Assembly (NCBI RefSeq): GCF_035917975.1
Contig: NZ_CP109130.1
Span: 5,952,001-6,016,000, forward strand
DNA length: 64,000 bases
Origin: Streptosporangium sp. NBC_01756
Lineage (GTDB): Bacteria > Actinomycetota > Actinomycetes > Streptosporangiales > Streptosporangiaceae
Direction: 5' to 3'
Positions within the stretch are counted from its first letter, which is position 1; the number at the start of each line of letters is the position of its first letter. The translations under genes and the position numbers were made by a program. Below the pieces are notes generated by a model. The model did no database searches. It saw only the letters and a program-made list of their open reading frames with translations, and was not told the DNA's origin. Positions 54,198 through 62,094 of this stretch are shown piece after piece.

Positions 54198-55130
54198 ATG
54201 AGCCCAGCGGACTTCAATCGACCCGGATCGCTCTACGGTGCCGTGGATCTCGGCGCGCGCAAACAGGCGCTGGACGCGCAGGCGCGGCGGGAGGCCACGG
54301 CGCAGGAGAGCGGCGGCACCCCGGTGCAGGTCGTCTATGTCGATGATGCCAATTTCGCGACGGAAGTCGTCGAACGATCCATGAACAGCCTTGTGCTGCT
54401 GGAACTCACGGTGACCCGTGCCGAGCAGGCCAAGGAGTACAGCCTGCTGCTGGAGAAGCTCGCCGCCGAGAACGTCGGCAGGTGGCTTCTGGCCCGGGTG
54501 GACGTCGAGGCCAGCCCGCAGATCGCCCAGGCGCTCCGGGTGCAGAACGTGCCCGCCCTGTACGCCATCTTCCAGGGCCAGCCGGTGGCGGTCGTTCCCG
54601 GCATCGCCACCGAGCCGCAACTGCGCGACTGGCTGTCGCAGCTCATGGAGGCGCTGGCGCAGTATCTCCCGCCGGACACCGGTGAGGCCGGGGCCGAGGG
54701 GCAGCCGGAGGAGCCGCCGGTCGATCCGGACGTGATCGCCGCCGAGCAGGCCATCGACGCGGGCGACCTCGACGGCGCCGTGGCCGCCTACGAGCGGCTG
54801 CTGGCGCGCTCCCCGAACAACGAGGACGCGAAGCTGGGCCTGGCCGGGCTCGGCCTGATCCGGCGGACCCAGGACGTCGACCCCGCCGAGGTCCAGCGCC
54901 GCCTGGACGACCCCGCCGACATCGACGCCCAGCTGCTGGCCGCCGACTTCGAGATGCTCGCCGGTGACGTGGACACCGCCTTCGACCGGCTCATCGGGGT
55001 GGTCCGCCGGACCTCGGGGGACGAGCGCAACCGGGTCAGGGTCCACCTGCTCGGCCTGTTCGACACCCTCCCCGCCGACGACCCGTCGCTCGTGCGCGCC
55101 CGCAGGAACCTGGCCAACGCACTGTTCTAA
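54198..55130 (+). CDS. YbbN/CnoX-like thioredoxin-fold co-chaperone
   Basis: The 310-residue protein has an N-terminal extension, a thioredoxin-like domain (VVYVDDANFATEVVERS to LRVQNVPALYAIFQGQPV, residues about 45-145), an acidic Pro-rich linker and TPR-20 helices (AAEQAIDAGDLDGAVAAYERLL and following). The redox CxxC is absent; the site reads ELTVTRAEQAKE, so it is not a disulphide reductase. Relatives deliver clients to GroEL or DnaK or bind damaged proteins. Chaperone-holdase is the likely role. It follows the mutase gene by 45 bases. Confidence 0.9.
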   Translation: MSPADFNRPGSLYGAVDLGARKQALDAQARREATAQESGGTPVQVVYVDDANFATEVVERSMNSLVLLELTVTRAEQAKEYSLLLEKLAAENVGRWLLARVDVEASPQIAQALRVQNVPALYAIFQGQPVAVVPGIATEPQLRDWLSQLMEALAQYLPPDTGEAGAEGQPEEPPVDPDVIAAEQAIDAGDLDGAVAAYERLLARSPNNEDAKLGLAGLGLIRRTQDVDPAEVQRRLDDPADIDAQLLAADFEMLAGDVDTAFDRLIGVVRRTSGDERNRVRVHLLGLFDTLPADDPSLVRARRNLANALF

Positions 55131-55159
55131 ATGCCCCGATTTAAGGGCATAAAAAAGGC

Positions 55160-55789
55160 ATGCGGGTCGTCACCATCTCCGCGACGTACGGCACCGCCGG
55201 CAGCGTGATCGGGCCGGCGGTGGCCGGGCGCCTGGGTGTGCCCTTCATGGACCGGGCGATCCCCGGCGCGGTGGCCGACGAGCTCGGCTGCACGCTGGAG
55301 GAGGCCCTCTCCCACGACGACCGGGCCGAGCACGGGTTCGGCCGGCTGCTGGCGGAGGCCATGCGGTTCCCCACGGTGAGCTTCGGCGGGATGGACATGT
55401 ACCTCCCGGGGAACATGCCGCTGCCCGCCGAGGACTTCGTCGCCCATACGGAAAGAGTGATCAGGCAGACCGCGCGCGGTCAGGGCGGGGTGTTCCTCGG
55501 CAGGGCCGGGGCGCTGGTCCTGGCCGACCATCCCGGCGCGCTGCACGTGCGGCTGGACGCGTCCCCGGAACGCAGGGTGATCCAGACGGCGACCCTGACC
55601 GGGGTGACCGAGCGTCAGGCGCGCAGGCTCGTGGAGGACAACGACCGGGCGCGGGCCGCCTACGTCCGGCATTTCTACCACGTGGCGGCGGCATCACCGC
55701 TTCTTTACCATTTGGTAATAGACAGTACGAGTATCCCGATCGACACGTGCGTGGAGCTGATCGTGACCGCGTCGACGGCGCTGAGCTGA
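55160..55789 (+). CDS. Cytidylate kinase-like family protein
   Basis: The 209-residue P-loop-type protein begins VVTISATYGTAGSVIGPAVAGRLGVPF, the variant nucleotide loop of the cytidylate kinase-like (AAK) family, which lacks the classical GKS/T. GVFLGRAGALVLADHPGALHVRLDASPERRV and DNDRARAAYVRHFYHV match the family's LID and base regions. Substrate is not known for this branch. It starts 29 bases after the co-chaperone gene, in a short AT-rich patch (GGGCATAAAAAAGGC) that includes its ribosome binding site. Confidence 0.85.
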   Translation: MRVVTISATYGTAGSVIGPAVAGRLGVPFMDRAIPGAVADELGCTLEEALSHDDRAEHGFGRLLAEAMRFPTVSFGGMDMYLPGNMPLPAEDFVAHTERVIRQTARGQGGVFLGRAGALVLADHPGALHVRLDASPERRVIQTATLTGVTERQARRLVEDNDRARAAYVRHFYHVAAASPLLYHLVIDSTSIPIDTCVELIVTASTALS

Positions 55790-55872
55790 GCTGAGCGCGG
55801 TACGGACACCTGCCGGATGGTGGCACCATGGAGGCATCCCAACCAAGTCAGTCGCAAAGGAGCGGATTGACT

Positions 55873-57285
55873 GTGGCCACCGTGCCGAGTGTGTCGTACT
55901 CCATCACCGTGCGCCTGGAGGTGCCGGCAGGTGGCAAGGCCGTCAGCCAGCTCACCCATGCCGTCGAATCCGCAGGGGGCGTGGTCACCGCGCTCGACGT
56001 GACCAACGCCGGTCACGAGACCCTGCGCATCGACGTGACCTGTGCCGCGCGTGACACCGACCACGCCCAGACGATCGTCGACAAACTCGACGCCGTCGAG
56101 GGCGTCGTCATCCACAAGGTCTCCGACCGCACCTTCCTCATGCATCTCGGCGGCAAGATCGAGATGAAGTCGAAGGTCCCGCTGCGCAACCGTGACGAGC
56201 TGTCCATGGCCTACACCCCCGGCGTCGCCCGGGTCTCCATGGCCATCGCCCGCAACCCCGAGGACGCCCGGCGCCTGACCATCAAGCGCAACAGTGTCGC
56301 CGTGGTCACCGACGGCTCCGCCGTACTGGGCCTGGGCAACATCGGGCCGGCTGCCGCGCTGCCCGTCATGGAGGGCAAGGCCGCGCTGTTCAAGCGGTTC
56401 GCCGACATCGACGCCTGGCCGATCTGCCTGGACACCCAGGACGTGGACAGCATCGTCGAGGTCGTCCGCTGCATCGCCCCCGGCTTCGGCGGCATCAACC
56501 TGGAGGACATCTCGGCGCCACGCTGCTTCGAGGTGGAGCGGCGGCTGCGCGAGCTGCTGGACATCCCGGTCTTCCACGACGACCAGCACGGCACCGCGAT
56601 CTGCGTGCTCGCCGCGCTCACCAACGCCCTGCGCGTGGTCGGCAAGGAGCTGGGCGAGGTCCGCATCGCCCTCGCCGGCGCGGGCGCCGCGGGCACGGCG
56701 GTGCTCCGCCTGCTGCTCGCGGCCGGTGCGCGCGACGTCATCGTCTGCGACTACCTGGGCGCGGTGCACGGCGGCCGTGAGGACCTGGACGACTCGCTCC
56801 GGTGGATCGCCGACCACACCAACGCCGACGGCTACGCGGGTGACCTGCGCGGTGCGGTCAAGGACGCCGACGTGTTCATCGGCGTCTCCGCCCCCGGCAT
56901 CCTCAACGGCGACGACATCGCCACGATGGCCGAGGGGGCGGTGGTCTTCGCACTGGCCAACCCCGAGCCGGAGGTCTCGCCGGACGACGCCCGCGAGCAC
57001 GCCGCCGTGGTCGCCACCGGCCGCTCGGACTACCCGAACCAGATCAACAACGTGCTCGCCTTCCCCGGCGTCTTCCGCGGCCTGCTCGACGCCCAGGCCA
57101 ACGTGGTCAGCCAGGAGATGCTGCTGGCGGCGGCCAGGGCACTGGCCGCCGTGGTCACCGACGAGGAGCTCGGCCCGAACTACATCATCCCGAGCGTGTT
57201 CCACGCCGATGTCGCGGGCGCCGTCGCGGCGGCCGTGCGCGAGTCGGCCGGAGGCCGGGTGCGCAGCGGTATGACCGAGGCGTGA
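55873..57285 (+). CDS. NAD(P)-dependent malic enzyme with N-terminal ACT domain
   Basis: Oxidatively decarboxylates malate to pyruvate. The protein has about 470 residues: an ACT regulatory domain (residues 1-80, SVSYSITVRLEVPAGGKAVSQL), then the malic domain (LSMAYTPGVARVSMAIA, VTDGSAVLGLGNIGPAAALPVMEGKA, VFHDDQHGTAICVLAAL) and the Rossmann domain (ALAGAGAAGTAVLRLLLAAGA). The metal ligands sit in GGINLEDISAPRCFEVE. An ACT domain suggests allosteric control by an amino acid or CoA ester. I chose the GTG at 55873, with AAGGAG 10 bases upstream; an ATG at 55828 is in frame. A UUCG-loop hairpin follows. Confidence 0.94.
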   Translation: MATVPSVSYSITVRLEVPAGGKAVSQLTHAVESAGGVVTALDVTNAGHETLRIDVTCAARDTDHAQTIVDKLDAVEGVVIHKVSDRTFLMHLGGKIEMKSKVPLRNRDELSMAYTPGVARVSMAIARNPEDARRLTIKRNSVAVVTDGSAVLGLGNIGPAAALPVMEGKAALFKRFADIDAWPICLDTQDVDSIVEVVRCIAPGFGGINLEDISAPRCFEVERRLRELLDIPVFHDDQHGTAICVLAALTNALRVVGKELGEVRIALAGAGAAGTAVLRLLLAAGARDVIVCDYLGAVHGGREDLDDSLRWIADHTNADGYAGDLRGAVKDADVFIGVSAPGILNGDDIATMAEGAVVFALANPEPEVSPDDAREHAAVVATGRSDYPNQINNVLAFPGVFRGLLDAQANVVSQEMLLAAARALAAVVTDEELGPNYIIPSVFHADVAGAVAAAVRESAGGRVRSGMTEA

Positions 57286-57633
57286 CGGCCGCGGAAGGCC
57301 GCATCCGTCATCCGGACCAGAGCCTCCGGCGCGCGGCGACGTCGTTCGTCACATCTCTTGAGCGTGGCACCCCCGCCTTCGGGCGGGGGTGGAAACGTAG
57401 CACGGTGCCACATGATTCGGTAACGTGTTCGATGGTGGCGATGACCAAGCCACTGCTCGCGTGATCGGTGCCATCCTCGCCGCCGGGCCGGCGGCGGGGT
57501 GAAACGCCTGCGGGGCCGGGTGAGACCGCAACGGAGCTCCTTCCGGGCGGGCGACCGGCGGCGAGCCGGGAAGCCCACGGGCGACCGTGGGAGTCCCCTC
57601 CCTTTGGGGAGGGGAGGATGTCAAGATGGGGTT
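57286..57633 (+). other. Intergenic region between the malic enzyme and yqgE genes
   Basis: This gap holds the malic enzyme terminator (57368-57391) and, directly before yqgE, CCCCTCCC (57595-57602) paired with GGGAGGGG (57607-57614) around TTTG. The second stem includes part of the purine-rich ribosome binding site of yqgE and may modulate its translation. No gene is seen. Confidence 0.5.
57368..57391 (+). terminator. UUCG-loop hairpin after malic enzyme
   Basis: CACCCCCGCC (57368-57377), loop TTCG, GGCGGGGGTG (57382-57391): a perfect 10-bp stem with a highly stable tetraloop. Confidence 0.75.
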
Positions 57634-58212
57634 ATGGCGGAGGCGATCCATGTGGGTGGGCTGCTGGTGGCTACACCGCAGCTCGACGATCCCAACTTCC
57701 GGCGCTGCGTGGTCCTGATCCTGGAATACGACATCGGCGGCGGCACCCTGGGTGTGGTGCTCAACCGGCCCAGCGACGTCTCGGTGACGCAGGTGCTGCC
57801 CACCTGGGATTCCATGGTGACCGGCCCGTCCGTGCTCTTCCAGGGCGGCCCGGTGCAGACCGACAGCGCCCTGGCCCTGGCCGTGGTCCCGAGCGGTCAG
57901 GAGCCCCTCGGCTGGCGACGGCTGCACGCGGGCACCGCTGCGGTGTCCCGGCTCGGCACCGTCGACCTCGACGCCCCGCCGGAGATCCTCGCCGGGGAGA
58001 TCGCGCAGATGCGGATCTTCGCGGGATACGCCGGGTGGACCGCCGGCCAACTGGAGAACGAGATAGGGGAGGGCGCCTGGTACGTCGTGGACTCCGAGCC
58101 CGGCGACACCTTCCATCACGATCCCGGATCGCTCTGGCGTGCGGTGCTCCGTCGTCAGCGCGGCGAGCTCGCCTATGTGGCGACCTGCCCCGACGACCCC
58201 TCGATGAACTAG
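57634..58212 (+). CDS. yqgE: YqgE/AlgH family protein
   Basis: The 192-residue cytosolic protein of the UPF0301 family has the signature GGLLVATPQLDDPNFRRCVVLILEYDIGGGTLGVVLNRP and later VLFQGGPVQTDSALALA, then IFAGYAGWTAGQLENEI. Molecular function is not settled; in Pseudomonas AlgH affects expression of exopolysaccharide genes. The ATG at 57634 follows GGGGAGGA. The stop overlaps the convergent TetR gene by four bases. Confidence 0.95.
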   Translation: MAEAIHVGGLLVATPQLDDPNFRRCVVLILEYDIGGGTLGVVLNRPSDVSVTQVLPTWDSMVTGPSVLFQGGPVQTDSALALAVVPSGQEPLGWRRLHAGTAAVSRLGTVDLDAPPEILAGEIAQMRIFAGYAGWTAGQLENEIGEGAWYVVDSEPGDTFHHDPGSLWRAVLRRQRGELAYVATCPDDPSMN

Positions 58213-58844
58213 GGCCTGTCCCAGCCGGGGCGCAGTGAGCGCTGGGCCAGTTCCAGCGCGGCCTCCAGTCTCCTGGCCACGGTGGTGAGGTCGGGGATGC
58301 CACCGGGGAAGTCGTCGTGCTCGCAGAGCTCGAGACCGACCCGGGTCACGGCGGTGAAGAGCGCGACGACGAAGTGAGCGAGGAGATCGTCGCAGTGGGC
58401 GCCCTCGCGCCGGGCGATCTCGGCGATCAACTGCCGCTCGTTCTCCATCATCCGCCGCACACTCCCGGCGAAGAGCGCGGGGGTGGCGTCGATCAGCTCG
58501 CGTGCTCTGAGGAACCTGGCTCGGTCGGCGAGATCCCCCTCCTCTAGCATGGTGACCATCGCGCGCACGGCATGGTTGAGCGCGGTGAACGGCGGCTCCT
58601 CCATCGGCCGGGCCGCCAGTTCGGAGAGCACGACCTCAAAGCCGTCGAGAGGCAGGCAGAGGGCGACGTCCTCCTTGGTCGCGAAGTAGCGGAAGAACGT
58701 GCGAGGTGAGACGTCCGCGGCGGCCGCGATCTGGTCGACGGTCGTGGCCTCGTAGCCCTGCTCGGCGAACATGGCGAGGGCGGCGTCGACCAGCGCCAAC
58801 CGCGTCTTCTGCTTCTTGCGTTCGCGCAGACCGGTCCCGCCCAT
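58209..58844 (-). CDS. TetR-family regulator, probable repressor of the adjacent MFS exporter
   Basis: The 211-residue protein has the helix-turn-helix RLALVDAALAMFAEQGYEATTVDQIAAAADVSPRTFFRYFATKEDV and a C-terminal TetR ligand domain. I chose the ATG at 58842-58844 with AAGGGG upstream; a GTG nine bases earlier is possible. It is divergent from a 14-helix MFS drug transporter, the classic repressor-efflux pairing. The shared region holds TGTCAGCGACTGACA within the transporter promoter. Confidence 0.93.
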   Translation of the reverse strand: MGGTGLRERKKQKTRLALVDAALAMFAEQGYEATTVDQIAAAADVSPRTFFRYFATKEDVALCLPLDGFEVVLSELAARPMEEPPFTALNHAVRAMVTMLEEGDLADRARFLRARELIDATPALFAGSVRRMMENERQLIAEIARREGAHCDDLLAHFVVALFTAVTRVGLELCEHDDFPGGIPDLTTVARRLEAALELAQRSLRPGWDRP

Positions 58845-58912
58845 GCCCGTCACCCCTTCGAAACGTGGTGTTCACATTCTGCCATAAGTCATGGCCTGCC
58901 GTATAAAACGAT

Positions 58913-58941
58913 TTGTCAATTGTCAGCGACTGACATAAATT
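58913..58941 (+). promoter_or_regulatory. Promoter of the MFS gene with operator in the spacer
   Basis: TTGTCA (58913-58918) and TAAATT (58936-58941) are spaced by exactly 17 bases. TGTCAGCGACTGACA (58921-58935), with perfect 6-bp arms, fills the spacer. Repressor binding would occlude RNA polymerase. Confidence 0.65.
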
Positions 58942-58999
58942 ACCTTGGGTTGAAACGCCTCATGCGGGGGCGGACCAGATCATGAGGGGGACCCTTCCA

Positions 59000-60595
59000 A
59001 TGGCAGAGGCCAAGACGGTGGCCGTCGCACCACCGCCAGACCCCGGCGCGTCGTCGAAGCAGGGGCATCCGTGGCTCACACTTCTCTCGGTGTCGCTTGG
59101 CGTGATCATGGTGATGCTCGACGGCACCGTCGTCGGTATCGCCAACCCGGTGATCGCTCAGGACCTCAACGCGTCCCTGGCCGATCTCCAATGGGTGACC
59201 AGCGGCTACCTGCTCGCGCTCGCCGTCTTCCTGATCACCGCGGGCAAACTCGGTGACCTGTTCGGACACAAGAAGATCTTCTTGATCGGGGTCGCCGGCT
59301 TCGCGCTCACCTCGCTCGCGATCGGCCTCAGCTCCTCGATCGGCATGCTGATCGGGCTGCGTGTGCTCCAGGGTCTGTTCGGCGCGCTGCTCCAGCCCGC
59401 CGCCCTCGCGCTGCTGCGAGTGGCCTTCCCCGGCGAGCGGCTGAAGATGGCGATGGGTGCCTGGGGCGGCATCATCGGCCTGTCCAGCGCCGCCGGTCCG
59501 ATCGTCGGCGGACTGCTCGTGGAGCACGTGAGCTGGCAGTCGGTCTTCTTCATCAACGTCCCGGTGGGCATCGTGGCCCTCGCCATGGGCCTGTGGGTGC
59601 TCACCGAGAGCAAGGCGCGGGCCCTGTCGAAGGTCGACTGGCTGGGCGTCGTGCTGCTGTCGGGTGCCATGTTCTCCCTGGTCTGGGCGATCATCAAGGC
59701 TCCGGAGTGGGGCTGGGGCGACTCGCTGACCATCGGCTTCCTGATCGCGACCGTGGTGCTGGGGGCCGTGTTCGTGTGGTGGCAGGCCCGGGCCGCCGAA
59801 CCGCTCGTGCCGCTCAGTCTTTTCAGCAACGCCTCGGTCTCCATCGGCACCGGCCTGATGATGCTCGTCGCGTTCTCCATGTTCGGCGCGATGTTCTTCC
59901 TGACGTTCTTCTTCCAGGGCGTGCACGGGCTCTCGCCTCTGGACTCCGGCCTCCGGATGCTGCCGATGAGCGCGGGCATGATCGTCGCCTCCCCGCTGGC
60001 CGCGGTGCTCCTCGGCAAGTTCGGCACCAAGATCACAATCGCGGGCGGCATGCTGGTCACCGCCCTGGCGATGTTCCTGATGTCCCAGCTCAGCATCGAC
60101 GCCACGTTCATCGACAGCGCGATCCCCTTCGTCCTGCTCGCCTTCGGACTCTCACCGGTCTTCGTCGGTGCCACCGAGATCATCGTCGGCAACGCCCCCG
60201 AGGACCTGAGCGGCGTCGCGGGCGGCGTCCAGCAGTCGGCCATGCAGGTCGGTGGCGCGCTCGGCACGGCCATCCTCGGCGCGATCGTGTCGGCGAAGGT
60301 GGCGGACGTCTACGCCGGCCACTGGGCGCAGGCCAAGCTCCCGCCGCTGCCGCCGGAGCAGGTCGACGGGCTCAAGGAGCTGGCGACCTTCGGCGGGGCG
60401 CCCAGCGCCCAGATGATGCCCGGCGTGCCCGAGCAGATCGTCCAGGGCATCACCAAGGTGTCGCACCTGTCGTTCCTCGACGGCATGCACCTCGGCTTCA
60501 CGGTCAGCACCGGTGTCGCGATCCTCGCGGCGGTGCTCGCGCTGTTCGTCAAGGCGGGCCGCAAGACCGAGGACGCCCCGATCCACATGGGCTGA
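59000..60595 (+). CDS. DHA2-family MFS drug transporter
   Basis: The 531-residue proton antiporter has 14 predicted transmembrane helices. Motif A-like GKLGDLFGHKKIFLIG follows helix 2. Motif C-like AAGPIVGGLLVEHVSWQSVFFINVPVGI marks drug exporters of the QacA/EmrB type. Motif D1 (LDGTVVGIANPVI) in helix 1 is also typical. The ATG at 59000 has GAGGGGG nine bases upstream. Export of a toxic compound or secondary metabolite under control of the divergent TetR is the likely role. A 15-bp hairpin terminator follows. Confidence 0.94.
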   Translation: MAEAKTVAVAPPPDPGASSKQGHPWLTLLSVSLGVIMVMLDGTVVGIANPVIAQDLNASLADLQWVTSGYLLALAVFLITAGKLGDLFGHKKIFLIGVAGFALTSLAIGLSSSIGMLIGLRVLQGLFGALLQPAALALLRVAFPGERLKMAMGAWGGIIGLSSAAGPIVGGLLVEHVSWQSVFFINVPVGIVALAMGLWVLTESKARALSKVDWLGVVLLSGAMFSLVWAIIKAPEWGWGDSLTIGFLIATVVLGAVFVWWQARAAEPLVPLSLFSNASVSIGTGLMMLVAFSMFGAMFFLTFFFQGVHGLSPLDSGLRMLPMSAGMIVASPLAAVLLGKFGTKITIAGGMLVTALAMFLMSQLSIDATFIDSAIPFVLLAFGLSPVFVGATEIIVGNAPEDLSGVAGGVQQSAMQVGGALGTAILGAIVSAKVADVYAGHWAQAKLPPLPPEQVDGLKELATFGGAPSAQMMPGVPEQIVQGITKVSHLSFLDGMHLGFTVSTGVAILAAVLALFVKAGRKTEDAPIHMG

Positions 60596-60609
60596 TCCCG
60601 CACTTCCGC

Positions 60610-60646
60610 CGTACGGCTCCCGCCTTCCTCAGGCGGGAGCCGTACG
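60610..60646 (+). terminator. 15-bp hairpin terminator after the MFS gene
   Basis: CGTACGGCTCCCGCC (60610-60624) pairs perfectly with the segment 60632-60646 around a 7-base loop, 15 bases after the stop. Confidence 0.75.
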
Positions 60647-60744
60647 CGTTCACCGGGGCGGAACGACGAGACCGGAGCGGCCGGATCGTCACACGGTCGG
60701 CGTCGGCGCGGTGACCGCGCCGTCGCGGGCATAAAATCTGCAGG

Positions 60745-60996
60745 GTGAGCACGAAGATTCTCCCAGAGAGTGACATCCGGCCGGACCTGTCGCACGGTGA
60801 CGGCGACCACGAGCGGTTCGCCCACTACGTCGAGAAGAACAAGATCATGGAGAGCGCGTTCAGCGGCACCCCCGTGCGCGCACTCTGCGGCAAGGTCTGG
60901 GTGCCGAATCGGGATCCGCAGAAGTTTCCGGTCTGCCCTGAATGTAAGGAGATCTACGAGGGGCTGCCCAAGGGCGAAGACAACAGCAAGGAATGA
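60745..60996 (+). CDS. DUF3039 protein, putative zinc ribbon
   Basis: The 83-residue actinobacterial protein has HERFAHYVEKNKIMES, then ALCGKVWVPNRDP and FPVCPECKEIYEGL. C48, C64 and C67 with an upstream histidine (H22 or H27) could bind one zinc. DUF3039 is widespread and unassigned. The -10-like TAAAAT (60732-60737) lies seven bases before the GTG, suggesting a leaderless transcript. Confidence 0.92.
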   Translation: MSTKILPESDIRPDLSHGDGDHERFAHYVEKNKIMESAFSGTPVRALCGKVWVPNRDPQKFPVCPECKEIYEGLPKGEDNSKE

Positions 60997-61092
60997 GTGT
61001 TGTTCATGGGTGATCGCCACCGATGAGGCTACGGTCGGGATGCCGCTGGGGAGCGGCAGTCGATCAGTGGGTGTGACCTGTCGGGGGAGTGC

Positions 61093-62094
61093 ATGGCTTG
61101 GCGCGCGATCGCCGCTGTTTCGGTGTGCCTGTTCACAGCGGGTGCCGCTCCTGCCATCCCCGCCGCGGCGTCCGCTGTGACCGCGACCGCCCTATCCGCG
61201 GCCGTCGGGTCCGCGGTGACCGGCCAGGCCGTCATGCCCACCGCGGCCGTCCGGTCCGCGGTGAGCGGCTCCCCGGGGTGCGACACCGTCGCGCGGCGGG
61301 TGACCTCCGGGCGCGGGCCCGAGCCGCACGCCCCGGCCGCGGCGCAGGTCGCGGAGATGTTCGCCGACCTGAGGCGGCGTCAGTCGGGGATGCGCCGTGG
61401 GCCGTGGGCCCCGATCACGGTCCCCACCTGGGTGCACGTGATCTCCGCCGGTCCCCTGGGGGCGCGGGACAGCGCGGTGCGCGATCAGCTGGCCGCGCTC
61501 AACGCCGCCTACGGTGGTCGGCTCGGCGGGGTGGACACCGGGATCCAGTTCCGGCTCGACGGTCTCACCCGGACCGAGAACGCCGCCTGGTTCCGGGCAC
61601 CGCTCGCCTACGAGGCGGCGATAAAGCGGTTGCGCAGGGGCGGCGCCGGAACGCTCAACCTCTACGTCGCCCAGCTCAGCCAGCTGGTCCTCGGTTACTC
61701 CACCTACCCCTACCTGTACAAGAGCCAGCCCGCGCTCGACGGCGTGGTCATCGACTGGCGCAGCCTGCCCGGCGGGTCACTGCGCAACTTCGACCGCGGG
61801 TTCACCGGGGTGCACGAGATCGGCCACTGGCTCGGGCTCCTGCACACCTTCGAGAACGGCTGCGTCTCCCCGGGCGACGGGGTGGCCGACACCGCGCCGG
61901 AGAGCAAGCCCACCGAGGGCTGCCCGGTGAGCAAGGACACCTGCAACGGGGAGGGTGGCGACCCGGTCCACAACTTCATGGACTACACCCATGATCACTG
62001 CATGTCGGAGTTCACCGCCGGTCAGGCCGCCAGGATGCACGAGATGTGGGCGGTTTACCGCGGTTCGGAGCCGGACCTTACCCTTGACGGGTGA
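61093..62094 (+). CDS. Secreted zinc metalloprotease (pappalysin/M43-like)
   Basis: The 333-residue exported protease has a signal peptide (residues 1-27, core AIAAVSVCLFTAGAAPAIPA), an Ala-rich propeptide and a catalytic domain. The zinc site is HEIGHWLGLLH at 241-251, an extended metzincin HExxHxxGxxH motif. The Met-turn follows in HNFMDYTHDHCMSEF. Cysteine pairs around CVSPGDGVADTAPESKPTEGCPVSKDTC match M43 enzymes. Substrate unknown. Its stop overlaps the next gene (GTGA). Confidence 0.93.
   Translation: MAWRAIAAVSVCLFTAGAAPAIPAAASAVTATALSAAVGSAVTGQAVMPTAAVRSAVSGSPGCDTVARRVTSGRGPEPHAPAAAQVAEMFADLRRRQSGMRRGPWAPITVPTWVHVISAGPLGARDSAVRDQLAALNAAYGGRLGGVDTGIQFRLDGLTRTENAAWFRAPLAYEAAIKRLRRGGAGTLNLYVAQLSQLVLGYSTYPYLYKSQPALDGVVIDWRSLPGGSLRNFDRGFTGVHEIGHWLGLLHTFENGCVSPGDGVADTAPESKPTEGCPVSKDTCNGEGGDPVHNFMDYTHDHCMSEFTAGQAARMHEMWAVYRGSEPDLTLDG

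Noticed and set aside
55160..55789. True cytidylate kinase (cmk)
   Set aside because: The nucleotide loop lacks the canonical GKS/T and the protein matches the cytidylate kinase-like family, so the housekeeping cmk is expected elsewhere.
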